13,537 nt of DNA from a bacterium (GCA_018819665.1 JAHJOY010000305.1:1-13537), one strand, 5' to 3'; positions 1 through 7,988 are shown, counted from the stretch's first letter. Notes: a model not told the origin generated them from the letters alone. Numbers and translations: made by a program.

Positions 1-25
1 CAAATTTTTTTATTATTTGAAAATA

Positions 26-784
26 TCATCTCTGCCTCTCCAAACAGTTTCGAATTAATTTCAAATCACTGAGCTTATCTAAATCAATCATTATTTCAGG
101 ATATGATACCATAACTGCAACAGAATTATAACCAAGTATGTCGGTTACTCTTTTTTCTATTTCCTCCATAGTTAGTGTTTTAAATAAAAATTTTAATATA
201 AACTTAAGGCCTAATATTTTAGCATTTTTCCAGTTATTTTTTCTATTATTAAATAATTCTTGAATTAATTCTTTATTTTGAAAAAATACTTCTGGTTTAA
301 AAAATATAATATTTCCTCCGCAGAATACTCCTTCTTTCATTTTTACATAAGTTCTCTCCGTTTCAGGGTACTTTTTTATAATGTTTTCTTTGGTAATTAT
401 GGGATAACCGATACAAGCTTTTCTTTTAGTACATATTCTTAAAAATTCATCAATTGCTTCAGGGGTAATCAGGGGAATATCAGAGGTTAAAAGCAATAAA
501 TTGTCAGTAGAATTAAAATAATTTAACCCAATTTCCATATTTTCAAGTATAGAATTATCGGGATTTAGTATTTCTTCAACTTTTTTACCTATATAAGGAT
601 GAAGTTCTTTTTTTGGACCGACCACTAAAATTCTATCAATATTCTCTGAATTATTTAACGCATCAACAATATAGTCAATCATGGGTCTGCTATCTATCAT
701 AATTAGAGCTTTGTTGTCTACATTCTCAGCAATTTCTAAAGGACCTTTTTTCTTTGTCCCTGCTAATACTAAAGCATTAAACAT
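26..784 (-). CDS. MobA-like nucleotidyltransferase (NTP_transf_3 type), substrate unknown
   Basis: This 252-residue cytosolic protein has the fold signature of enzymes that transfer a nucleotide from an NTP to a phosphorylated small molecule. The N-terminus has LAG at residues 7-9 with lysines and G14 forming the nucleotide loop, then K25 (NKALI), then the RPM-DYIVDAL segment (33-43) usual for MobA and sugar-phosphate nucleotidyltransferases. S101-D102-I-P supplies the metal-binding Asp, and MIDLD (232-236) a second acidic site. The loop is LAGTKKKG instead of the usual LAGGxGxR, so the canonical Arg is replaced by lysines. Residues about 187-215 form a helical insertion seen in uncharacterised relatives. 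The ATG start has GGAGG nine bases upstream. It is the last gene on the minus strand, 400 bp beyond pyrG, so co-transcription is uncertain. The fold is confident; the substrate (molybdopterin, cobinamide phosphate or a sugar phosphate) cannot be read from the sequence. Confidence 0.75.
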   Translation of the reverse strand: MFNALVLAGTKKKGPLEIAENVDNKALIMIDSRPMIDYIVDALNNSENIDRILVVGPKKELHPYIGKKVEEILNPDNSILENMEIGLNYFNSTDNLLLLTSDIPLITPEAIDEFLRICTKRKACIGYPIITKENIIKKYPETERTYVKMKEGVFCGGNIIFFKPEVFFQNKELIQELFNNRKNNWKNAKILGLKFILKFLFKTLTMEEIEKRVTDILGYNSVAVMVSYPEIMIDLDKLSDLKLIRNCLERQR

Positions 785-862
785 TTTTATTGCCCTCCCA
801 TTTTGTATTGGATAATGACTTTTTAGATTTTATGTTTGATCAATTCTTTTAGTTACATTTTT

Positions 863-916
863 AAACTAAAAACTTAAAGCGAAAAGCGAAAAACCATAAT
901 TCAAAACTCAAAACTT
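863..916. repeat. 54-bp dispersed word repeat, copy 1
   Basis: Low-complexity segment built of words such as AAAGCGAAAAGCG and TCAAAACT. It matches 2891-2944 in the same orientation at 51 of 54 positions without gaps, so it is a real dispersed repeat and not chance AT-richness. The two copies flank pyrG. It lies in the spacer 785-1184, which holds no credible gene. Confidence 0.85.
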
Positions 917-933
917 TCTTTTTGTGTATTTAA

Positions 934-1007
934 TGTAGGGGGCAGATTTATCCGCCCCGGTTTGTTTTGCTAATTTTCTAGCGGGTTCGATAAATCGAAC
1001 CCCTACA
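934..1007. repeat. 74-bp hairpin element with TGTAGGGG/CCCCTACA ends
   Basis: The element is bounded by a perfect 8-bp inverted repeat, TGTAGGGG (934-941) and CCCCTACA (1000-1007). Inside are a hairpin at 939-958 (GGGGCAGA stem with one mismatch), a small GCTA/TAGC stem at 969-982, and a hairpin at 983-1002 (GGGTTCGAT/ATCGAACCC, 9-bp stem counting a closing T-A). It lies downstream of pyrG in its transcript. No U-tract follows, so it is not a classical terminator. It resembles REP/MITE-type palindromic elements. Confidence 0.8.
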
Positions 1008-1048
1008 AATCACTCATTACTAATCACTCATTACTAATCACTCATTAC
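1008..1048. repeat. Perfect 14-bp tandem repeat, about 3 units
   Basis: Units of TAATCACTCATTAC at 1021-1034 and 1035-1048 are identical, and 1008-1020 carries 13 of the same 14 bases. The array begins directly at the end of the CCCCTACA element, which suggests the two grew or were inserted together. Confidence 0.9.
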
Positions 1049-1060
1049 TGTATTCTATCC

Positions 1061-1125
1061 GCTAAACGCTGTACGCTAACGCTATTCTCTCTTACTTGCA
1101 ACTTGAATCTTGCAACTTGTAACTT
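1061..1125. repeat. Two degenerate word arrays (CGCTAACGCT and CTTGCAACTTG)
   Basis: Positions 1061-1083 repeat GCTAA/CGCTGTACGCTAACGCT-type words, and about 1094-1124 repeats ACTTGCAACTTGAATCTTGCA-type words. Neither is coding. Together with the adjacent elements they fill most of the 400-bp spacer between pyrG and the nucleotidyltransferase gene; I see no ORF or terminator there. Confidence 0.6.
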
Positions 1126-1170
1126 TTTCTTTCTTTACCATATACTGTTTTTTTATTTCTTAACTAAATA

Positions 1171-2804
<1,634 letters not shown>

Positions 2805-2848
2805 TTAATTATTTATTAAATTAGTCAGTTAGTAAATAGCCATTAGTC

Positions 2849-2881
2849 ATTGCGAGCTCTGATTTATCAGAGCGTGGCAAT
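2849..2881. repeat. ATTGC...GCAAT palindromic element in the pyrG leader
   Basis: Outer arms ATTGC (2849-2853) and GCAAT (2877-2881) enclose a perfect 7-bp stem, CTCTGAT/ATCAGAG (2857-2863 and 2866-2872), with a TT loop. The CATTGCGAG...GTGGCAATCCC frame resembles a widespread class of bacterial palindromic intergenic repeats. It is unrelated in sequence to the CCCCTACA family elsewhere in this window. Confidence 0.75.
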
Positions 2882-2890
2882 CCCTTTATT

Positions 2891-2944
2891 AAACTAAAAA
2901 GTTAAAGCTAAAAGCGAAAAACCATAATTCAAAATTCAAAACTT
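2891..2944. repeat. 54-bp dispersed word repeat, copy 2
   Basis: Differs from the copy at 863-916 at only three positions, same orientation. It lies upstream of pyrG, so pyrG is bracketed by direct repeats about 2 kb apart. AAAGCGAAAAAC within it (about 2911-2922) can pair with GTTTTTCGC near 3109-3117 in the array at 3069-3121. Confidence 0.85.
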
Positions 2945-3068
2945 AGTTTGTCTAAATTACCTTTTCATTATAACTAAAAGAAATGTATCTTAAGTGCATC
3001 TTTTGCTAAATAGCTTAAAATGCCATTATTCTAACTAAATAATAACATATAGCATCTTTTATAATTTA
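2945..3068 (-). promoter_or_regulatory. Unique-sequence part of the pyrG leader; weak promoter candidate
   Basis: This is the only part of the 340-bp spacer that is not repeat. On the minus strand it contains a perfect TATAAT at 2972-2967, but the -35 region (CTTAAG at 16-bp spacing) is poor. GCATCTTTT occurs twice on the plus strand (2996-3004 and 3052-3060), 56 bp apart, and GCTAAATAGC (3005-3014) is a short palindrome. It is a plausible place for pyrG transcription to start, but evidence for any single site is weak. Confidence 0.25.
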
Positions 3069-3121
3069 ATTTTAAGTTTTTAGTTATAGTTTTACGTTTT
3101 GCGCTTTTCGTTTTTCGCTTT
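3069..3121. repeat. AAAGCGAAAAACG word array, inverted relative to 2891-2944
   Basis: On the minus strand this reads AAAGCGAAAAACGAAAAGCG followed by CAAAACGTAAAACTATAACT. It begins 11 bases after the stop codon of the hydrolase gene. Its words are those of the 54-bp repeat but in the opposite orientation, so the two arrays form inverted arms around the unique part of the pyrG leader. Confidence 0.7.
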
Positions 3122-3132
3122 CTTACTATATA

Positions 3133-3771
3133 TTACTCATATTGTAAAACATAAATTTGAGTATTTTTGGGCAATGTATCCACTGTTATTTCGAACTCAC
3201 TCGATTCTAATCTTTGTACATTATCTTTATTTGACAGAAATACTTCCACTGGGTCTATAGAGAATTTAATAGCCTCGGTTTTATAATGCATAGGAACTGT
3301 TATCTTAGGTTTAATGTCTTCAATTATCTGAGTGGCTTGACTGCTATTTATAGTATACAATCCACCCACAGGAATAAAAAGAATATCTACTTTACCTATC
3401 TCGGCTAATTTATCAGAATTTAAAATATGTCCTAAATCACCTAAGTGACACAAGTTTAATCCATCAGCCTTTATAACAAATATAGTATTTGGTCCCCTCT
3501 GTCCCCCGTAAACGCTATCATGATAAGATGATATTCCTCTAAATTCCATTTTATGTGATTCTCTACTTACCAGACCTTTAAAAACTACCGGCCTTCCTTT
3601 TACTCCTCTCACATAATTATGGTCAAAGTGTTCGTGACTAACGGTAATAATATTTGCTTTAATCCGAGGGAGTTTATAGCCAAGAGTTTCATCGAAAGGA
3701 TCAGTGATAATTTTAATTCCTCTTTCAGATTCAATTAAAAACGAAGAATGCCCTAACCATTTTATTTTCAC
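3133..3771 (-). CDS. Metallo-beta-lactamase-fold hydrolase, UPF0173 type
   Basis: This 212-residue cytosolic protein belongs to the small metal-dependent hydrolases of the metallo-beta-lactamase superfamily (UPF0173 group, also called beta-lactamase superfamily II). It begins with WLGHSSFLIE and TDPF (23-26). The metal site is visible as SHEHFDH (45-51: His46, His48, Asp50, His51), with His84 in SYHD, His109-L-G-Asp112 and His115 in CHLGDLGH, and His162 in PMHYK. These are the di-metal ligands expected for an active enzyme. Length is slightly below the usual 225-230. The start is GTG at 3769-3771 with AAGGAG seven bases upstream; no upstream ATG fits better. The physiological substrate of the group is not established. 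Both flanking spacers are repeat arrays, so membership in an operon with its neighbours is uncertain. Confidence 0.85.
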   Translation of the reverse strand: MKIKWLGHSSFLIESERGIKIITDPFDETLGYKLPRIKANIITVSHEHFDHNYVRGVKGRPVVFKGLVSRESHKMEFRGISSYHDSVYGGQRGPNTIFVIKADGLNLCHLGDLGHILNSDKLAEIGKVDILFIPVGGLYTINSSQATQIIEDIKPKITVPMHYKTEAIKFSIDPVEVFLSNKDNVQRLESSEFEITVDTLPKNTQIYVLQYE

Positions 3772-3787
3772 AATTTTACTCCTTCTC

Positions 3788-3950
3788 TATCTCGTATCTC
3801 GTATATCGTATATCGTATAGGATAAATTACTCTATGCAATATGCTTCCTACTTCTTTTTCTTTTATTTTCTTATACTGTATATACTACATACTATATACT
3901 AATTTGGCTTCCATTTTCTTCACGAAATACGATATACGATATACGATATA
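3788..3950. repeat. Spacer with 20-bp perfect inverted arms of CGTATAT words
   Basis: TCGTATATCGTATATCGTAT at 3799-3818 is exactly repeated in reverse complement at 3927-3946, leaving a 108-bp middle. The left arm extends outward with TATCTCGTATC words. The middle carries another array (TATACTGTATATACTACATA, about 3872-3891). The right arm ends at the stop codon of the nuclease-like gene (TAG at 3951-3953, in the word TAGTATATCG). A transcript through this region could form a long imperfect stem. No coding potential was seen. Confidence 0.85.
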
Positions 3951-5441
3951 CTAAAATATTTCCCCAATTGCTTTATTTAATCTTTCTTTTGCTAATTCCG
4001 GTTTAAAGTTTAATATAATGCTTCCCATTTCGGTTTTTTGTATTATATTAAATGGCTCCAAAGAAAATATTTTAGTAATTTCTTCTACTTCATATTCTTG
4101 CACTCTTGTAAACCCAATATATGCGTCAGTTCTTTGATTAATGATTTTAGTTAGCGACTCTACATTAAGATAAAGTTTTTTGCCACTATTCTCGTGTAAT
4201 AAATTAATAATGATATTAATCAGTTTTATTTTGTTATAAAGTATTTTTCTTTTTTCAAATAATTGAAAAATATTATTCTCAATAGAATTATCTGCTAAAA
4301 AAATTGATTCCAAATTACTTAAAGCAAAAGGTAATTTATCATGTTCTTCTATAAGATTGCATAACCACCTCAGCTCAAACAATATAACTTTGTTCTTATC
4401 TGTTTTTCGGCTTAGTTTATCATAATCGAAATCCGGAGAAATAATTACCGAATAATCTGATTTTGTTTCCTCTTTTACCTTGCTCAACTCGTTCCAATGT
4501 TCATACTTTTGTATTTTTTCGTTTTTTTTATCTGATAACTTTGCATCAACAATTAAATTGTATGTTTTATAATCTAATAATGCTCTTGCTAAAATAAAAG
4601 ATACCTGTCCTTCTAATACAATAGAAGTTTCAAAACCCAAAAATTCAAACACTTTTTGAAGTAATTTTTTAAGACTTTCGTTATCTTCAGAACTTATCAG
4701 CCTTAATTGCAGTTTTTTAATTTCACTCAACCAATCAAAGAGACCCCACATTTCTTCTTTCTCTTCGATAAATCGGAAGTCTTTCCTCAAAATATTATCA
4801 ATATATTTAGAAAATAAATTTTCTTCGTTTACTTCTACCTCTAATACCCTTTCGCAAATCTCTTTATAAGTTAGAGGGTGGCATGCTTCTTGCAATATTT
4901 TAAAAATTTTTTCACTTAAATCATCCTGAGGTTCCATCTTAGTCTCATCTTCCGTTACCAAAAAATATCGTTTTCTATCATAGTCAATAAGGCCAACAAA
5001 AACAACATCATTTATCTTTAATTTTTTCTTTTTATACCATTCTTTTAATCCCACTATATAGTTTGAAACATTATTCACTATTGCTTCTATTTCATTTCCT
5101 TCTTTGTCTATAAAGGTAATTTCAACGGCATTTTCTTCTTTCGGGAAAAATGGCCTCATATAACTGGTTAAAAACATGGTACCGTCTTTCAAACAGTAAC
5201 TGGTGAGAGAATACTTAATGTTTGCATCTTTATATTGCCATTTCACTAAACCCCATACTCCTCTTTTTATCCTCATAAATCTTTTATCTCCGCTCATAGA
5301 GGCATTTACAGCATAATAGGGTTCTTTGACCTTTAATGGTCTTATTTTTGTTAACTCTTTAGTAATTTGGCGATAATGTAATGGCTTTTTATGTTTAATT
5401 AATATTTCATAAGCACTGTCAGCAACTGATTTATGTTTCAT
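3951..5441 (-). CDS. HARE-HTH / B3-like / FokI-like nuclease-domain protein
   Basis: A 496-residue protein with several apparent DNA-binding and nuclease-like parts. Residues 3-68 match the HARE-HTH winged helix (SVADSAYEIL..KPLHYRQIT...RGVWGLVKW), known from restriction endonucleases and chromatin proteins. Residues about 83-164 resemble a B3/EcoRII-N-type pseudobarrel (basic FFP-KEENAVEITFIDKEG, then LKEWYKKKKLKINDVVFV). Residues 174-240 repeat the HARE pattern (HPLTYKEIC...EEMWGLFDWL). Residues about 255-365 look like a FokI-type PD-(D/E)XK core: YNLIVDAK (D299-A-K301), an upstream acidic residue at D290 or E277, then SVIISPDF and FELRWLCNLI strands. Residues 385-496 are unassigned, perhaps another winged helix. 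The start has a strong GGAAGGTGAAG Shine-Dalgarno. No methyltransferase is adjacent. It may be an orphan restriction-type or housekeeping nuclease, or a DNA-binding protein with an inactive nuclease fold. Domain calls are by eye. Confidence 0.6.
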   Translation of the reverse strand: MKHKSVADSAYEILIKHKKPLHYRQITKELTKIRPLKVKEPYYAVNASMSGDKRFMRIKRGVWGLVKWQYKDANIKYSLTSYCLKDGTMFLTSYMRPFFPKEENAVEITFIDKEGNEIEAIVNNVSNYIVGLKEWYKKKKLKINDVVFVGLIDYDRKRYFLVTEDETKMEPQDDLSEKIFKILQEACHPLTYKEICERVLEVEVNEENLFSKYIDNILRKDFRFIEEKEEMWGLFDWLSEIKKLQLRLISSEDNESLKKLLQKVFEFLGFETSIVLEGQVSFILARALLDYKTYNLIVDAKLSDKKNEKIQKYEHWNELSKVKEETKSDYSVIISPDFDYDKLSRKTDKNKVILFELRWLCNLIEEHDKLPFALSNLESIFLADNSIENNIFQLFEKRKILYNKIKLINIIINLLHENSGKKLYLNVESLTKIINQRTDAYIGFTRVQEYEVEEITKIFSLEPFNIIQKTEMGSIILNFKPELAKERLNKAIGEIF

Positions 5442-5455
5442 AAGTCTTCACCTTC

Positions 5456-5573
5456 CAATTAATCAATAAATCAATTCTCCAATTCACCAATTTGCCAATT
5501 CTCCAATTCACAGGTTCACCGATTAACCAATCGACCGATTCTCCAATTAACCAATTCACCAATTAGCACGTTA
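5456..5573. repeat. AATTGGTGAATTGG word array in the nuclease-like gene leader
   Basis: About 115 bp of degenerate 9-10-bp words; on the minus strand AATTGGTGAATTGG, AATTGGAGAATCGG and similar, ending next to the start codon. GGTG and GGAG recur throughout, and the functional Shine-Dalgarno GGAAGGTGAAG sits at the end of the array. Related words occur before uvrC (7934-7965) and uvrA (10991-11030). Confidence 0.8.
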
Positions 5574-5644
5574 TTCAATTATAATTATAGTTGATAACAA
5601 TTATAAAAAATTATCTTGATATTTTTAAAAATTTTGCTTTTCTT

Positions 5645-5674
5645 ATTATACACACTTTTTTTTATATTTTACAA
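5645..5674 (-). promoter_or_regulatory. Candidate sigma-70 promoter of the nuclease-like gene
   Basis: On the minus strand, TTGTAA (5674-5669), an 18-bp AT-rich spacer and a perfect TATAAT (5650-5645) preceded by GTG. The same nine bases GTGTATAAT occur upstream of uvrB. Transcription would start near 5638, giving a leader of roughly 195 bases that contains the AATTGG word array. Confidence 0.55.
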
Positions 5675-5694
5675 ATAAATTAGTGGTTAGTCTA

Positions 5695-5754
5695 TAGTGA
5701 ATAGTCGTTAGTCGTTAGTGAATAGTAATTCGTATTGCGTATTGCGTATCGAGT
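5695..5754. repeat. TAGTGAATAGT/CGTTAGT and GCGTATTGCGTATCGAGT word arrays
   Basis: Positions 5695-5727 repeat GTGAATAGTCGTTAGT words, here in the plus-strand orientation, opposite to the copies at 1171 and 11161. Positions 5731-5754 repeat CGTATTG and end in GTATCGAGT (5746-5754), whose reverse complement occurs twice at 5908-5923, beyond the triple hairpin. Confidence 0.75.
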
Positions 5755-5771
5755 AAAAAACTAGAATTCAG

Positions 5772-5879
5772 GGGCACAATGAATTGTGCCCTTCTTATAT
5801 TACTGCTTTTCCTGTGGGCACGATGCATCGTGCCCCTACAACAACATACACATATTACGGGTAGACATAAGGTCTACCC
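5772..5879. repeat. Triple-hairpin composite repeat, copy A
   Basis: Three strong palindromes in a row: GGGCACAAT/ATTGTGCCC with GA loop (5772-5791); the perfect 20-bp palindrome GGGCACGATGCATCGTGCCC (5816-5835) followed by CTACA; and GGGTAGAC/GTCTACCC with a 5-base loop (5859-5879). The same order occurs at 7989-8110. It lies downstream of the carbonic anhydrase gene. No U-tract follows any stem, so terminator activity is not indicated; transcript-end protection or DNA-level mobility are possible roles. Confidence 0.85.
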
Positions 5880-5907
5880 CTGCATATTAAACATTGCTAT
5901 TTTATTC

Positions 5908-5923
5908 ACTCGATACTCGATAC
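5908..5923. repeat. ACTCGATAC double word next to the carbonic anhydrase stop
   Basis: Two overlapping copies of ACTCGATAC (5908-5916 and 5915-5923), four bases downstream of the TAA stop in the direction of transcription. They are the inverted partners of GTATCGAGT at 5746-5754, so this array and the one at 5731-5754 form arms around the triple hairpin. Confidence 0.75.
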
Positions 5924-5927
5924 TTTT

Positions 5928-6425
5928 TTAATATCTTTTCATTAACTCAACATAATCCAGAGCGTGTTTTTTTAAATTCTCAATTTCTTCTTCTGAAAGA
6001 CTGCGCACTACCTTCGCTGGTACACCTAAAGCCATGGTAAACGGTGGTATTTTAGTCCTCGGGGTTACTATTGCCCCAGCTCCCACTATGGCTCCTTCGC
6101 CTACTTCTGCACCATTAAGCACAATTGCCCCTATCCCTATCAAAGAATTATCTCCAATCTTACACGCGTGAAGCATTACATTATGACCTATGGTAACATT
6201 GTTTCCTATTATAGTAGGAACTCCTACATCACAATGAACAATACTGCCATCCTGAACGCTGGTATTATTTCCTATACTAATGTGAGCTATATCACCTCTT
6301 AATACTACATTATACCAAATACTGGAGCATTTTCCGATTATAACTTCTCCAATTACAGTAGCATTTTTTGCAACAAAGGCTTCTTCGCTAATTATTGGTC
6401 TTTTTTCTTCAAAATTTAATATCAT
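5928..6425 (-). CDS. Gamma-class carbonic anhydrase family protein
   Basis: This 165-residue protein is a left-handed beta-helix of hexapeptide repeats (IGEVIIGKCS, IGNNVTIG, IGIGAIVLNGAEVG, VGAGAIV), trimeric in characterised relatives, with a C-terminal helix (about 144-164). The three zinc-ligand histidines are present as His64 (IVHCD), His81 (IGHNV) and His86 (MLHAC), along with R43-G-D45 and Q58-D59, which line the active site in the Cam/CamH family. The acidic loop of archaeal Cam is absent, so it belongs with the short CamH/YrdA/PaaY-like group. That group includes real CO2 hydratases and proteins of unknown activity, so the reaction is not certain. Its ATG overlaps the uvrC TGA in ATGA, and a GGGGG tract within the uvrC 3' end serves as Shine-Dalgarno, so translational coupling with uvrC is likely. 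No functional link to DNA repair is known to me. Confidence 0.9.
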   Translation of the reverse strand: MILNFEEKRPIISEEAFVAKNATVIGEVIIGKCSSIWYNVVLRGDIAHISIGNNTSVQDGSIVHCDVGVPTIIGNNVTIGHNVMLHACKIGDNSLIGIGAIVLNGAEVGEGAIVGAGAIVTPRTKIPPFTMALGVPAKVVRSLSEEEIENLKKHALDYVELMKRY

Positions 6426-7921
6426 CTTCTTACCCCCATAACTGTTTTAATTTTTTCGGCAATTTTATCTCCAAATCCTGGTATTTTTCTTATGTCAACC
6501 TTGGAAGCATTCTTTATCTCTTCTATGCTTTTAAAGTGTTCTAATAATAATCTTTTCCGTTTAGCACCAATTCCTGGGATAAGGTCTAACTTTGAATTAC
6601 GCAATTCTTTACTTCTAATCCTTCTGTGATAAGTCACCGCGAATCTATGGGCCTCATCTCTTATTCTTTGCAGTAAAAAAAGTGCTTCCGAATTAGAAGG
6701 CAATATTATCGGTTGATGAACCCCCGTTTTAAATATTTCTTCTTCTTTTTTGGCAATACTTATTATTGGTAATTCAAGATTCAAACTGTCTAATATTTTT
6801 TTTACTTCACTGAGCTGACCTTTTCCTCCATCAACAAGGACTAAATCAGGTAATCTTTTGCCCTCAGATAATAATCTTTTATATCTTCTCTCTGTTACCT
6901 CTTGCAACATGGCATAATCGTCAATTCCTTTAACTCTTTTTACTCTGAACCTTCGGTAATTTTTCTTTTTTGGCTGTCCTTCCTCAAAAACAACTAAAGA
7001 ACCAACGGATAATTTTCCCTGAATATTTGAGATATCGAATGCTTCAATTCTTTCTGGTAATTTTTTTAAGTTTAATTTATCTTTTAAATCTATAACTGCT
7101 TTCCGGCCCTTCTTAATTTCATCTTCTTCTACTTCTTCTATCTTTTTCAATAAATAACCATTTTCATTATTTTTTCTAAATATGTTTATTTCCTGACCCT
7201 TTAAAATTGCTTCAATTGATTTTATTTTATCTCTTACTTTGGCAGCTTTTTCGTAATTTAGATTATGGGAAGCTTCTTTCATTTCTCGATAAAGACCATT
7301 TAATAATCTTTTTTGTTTCCCTGCCAAAAACAAGCAAATTTCTCTTATTCTTTTTCGGTACTCTGTTTTACTAATCATATTCGCACAAGGCGCTGAACAC
7401 AAACCAATCTGGTAATCTAAGCAAATTTTCGTCTTCTTTAAATCTTTTTTTCTGCATCCCCTAATTTTAAAAACTTGCCTTAATAATTTTATAACAACCC
7501 GTGTGGCATTTGTATCCACAAAAGGGCCAAAATATAAAGCTTTACCTTCTTTTATCTTTCGATTTATTTTTCTGTAAAATAATATTTGAGGAAAGTCTCT
7601 CTCTAAAGTAATTTTAATATAGGGATAACTCTTATCATCTTTCGATTGAGTATTATAGTAAGGACTGTTGCTTTTAATCATTTTACTTTCCAAGATAAGT
7701 GCTTCTATTTCAGAAGAAGTGGGTATATATTCAACACTTACGATCTCTTTTATCATCTTATTTATCTTTGGAGACTGTTGGGAAGAACTACTAAAATAAG
7801 AAGAAACTCTACTTTTTAAGGAATTGGCCTTCCCTACATATATTACTTTTCCTTTTTTATCTTTAAAAAAATAAACTCCACTTGTTTCAGGTAATTTGCT
7901 TATCTTCGATTTAATATCCAT
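6422..7921 (-). CDS. uvrC: UvrC, dual-incision subunit of excinuclease ABC (short form)
   Basis: Makes the 3' and then 5' incisions around a lesion marked by UvrB. Residue numbers count from a possible TTG at 7939; I prefer the ATG at its codon 7 (7919-7921), giving 499 residues. The TTG lies in a repeat and has no Shine-Dalgarno, whereas GGAG precedes the ATG (12 bases, rather long). The GIY-YIG domain has GVY (21-23), YVG (34-36), Arg44 and Glu84 (3' incision). Four cysteines (162, 173, 181, 185) match the iron-sulfur cluster motif. A UVR helix pair (about 222-247) binds UvrB. The RNase H-like domain has Asp302, Asp370 and His431 (5' incision), followed by two helix-hairpin-helix motifs (from 450). 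It is short (Thermotoga 557, E. coli 610) because sequence between UVR and Asp302 is missing; see findings. Confidence 0.95.
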   Translation of the reverse strand: MDIKSKISKLPETSGVYFFKDKKGKVIYVGKANSLKSRVSSYFSSSSQQSPKINKMIKEIVSVEYIPTSSEIEALILESKMIKSNSPYYNTQSKDDKSYPYIKITLERDFPQILFYRKINRKIKEGKALYFGPFVDTNATRVVIKLLRQVFKIRGCRKKDLKKTKICLDYQIGLCSAPCANMISKTEYRKRIREICLFLAGKQKRLLNGLYREMKEASHNLNYEKAAKVRDKIKSIEAILKGQEINIFRKNNENGYLLKKIEEVEEDEIKKGRKAVIDLKDKLNLKKLPERIEAFDISNIQGKLSVGSLVVFEEGQPKKKNYRRFRVKRVKGIDDYAMLQEVTERRYKRLLSEGKRLPDLVLVDGGKGQLSEVKKILDSLNLELPIISIAKKEEEIFKTGVHQPIILPSNSEALFLLQRIRDEAHRFAVTYHRRIRSKELRNSKLDLIPGIGAKRKRLLLEHFKSIEEIKNASKVDIRKIPGFGDKIAEKIKTVMGVRR

Positions 7922-7933
7922 AATTAACTGATT

Positions 7934-7965
7934 CTCCAATTTACCGATTTACCGATTTACCGATT
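7934..7965. repeat. CGGTAAAT tandem array that supplies the uvrC Shine-Dalgarno
   Basis: On the minus strand an 8-bp unit CGGTAAAT occurs three times and then grades into AATTGGAGAATCAG. The GGAG of the last unit (7937-7934) is the only ribosome-binding sequence before uvrC. The word family is the same as at 5456-5573. Confidence 0.75.
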
Positions 7966-7988
7966 ATATTAGTTAGTGGTTATACAAG

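Noticed and set aside
1008..1048. Tandem 14-bp units as a CRISPR array
   Set aside because: The units are contiguous with no unique spacers and are too short for CRISPR repeats.
5456..5573. AATTGG word array as a CRISPR or iteron origin
   Set aside because: The words are degenerate, of variable period, with no spacers; similar arrays occur in several spacers, and no replication gene is nearby.
5579..5606. TTATAATT/AATTATAA inverted repeat as an operator
   Set aside because: The arms are A/T only in an A/T-rich stretch downstream of the promoter, so chance is a sufficient explanation.
7937..7939. TTG as the uvrC start codon
   Set aside because: It falls inside a word repeat and has no Shine-Dalgarno. 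The ATG at 7919-7921 has GGAG upstream and gives the N-terminal length usual before GVY.
7964..7969. TATAAT as a uvrC promoter
   Set aside because: No acceptable -35 element at 16-18 bp, and it overlaps the edge of the CGGTAAAT array.
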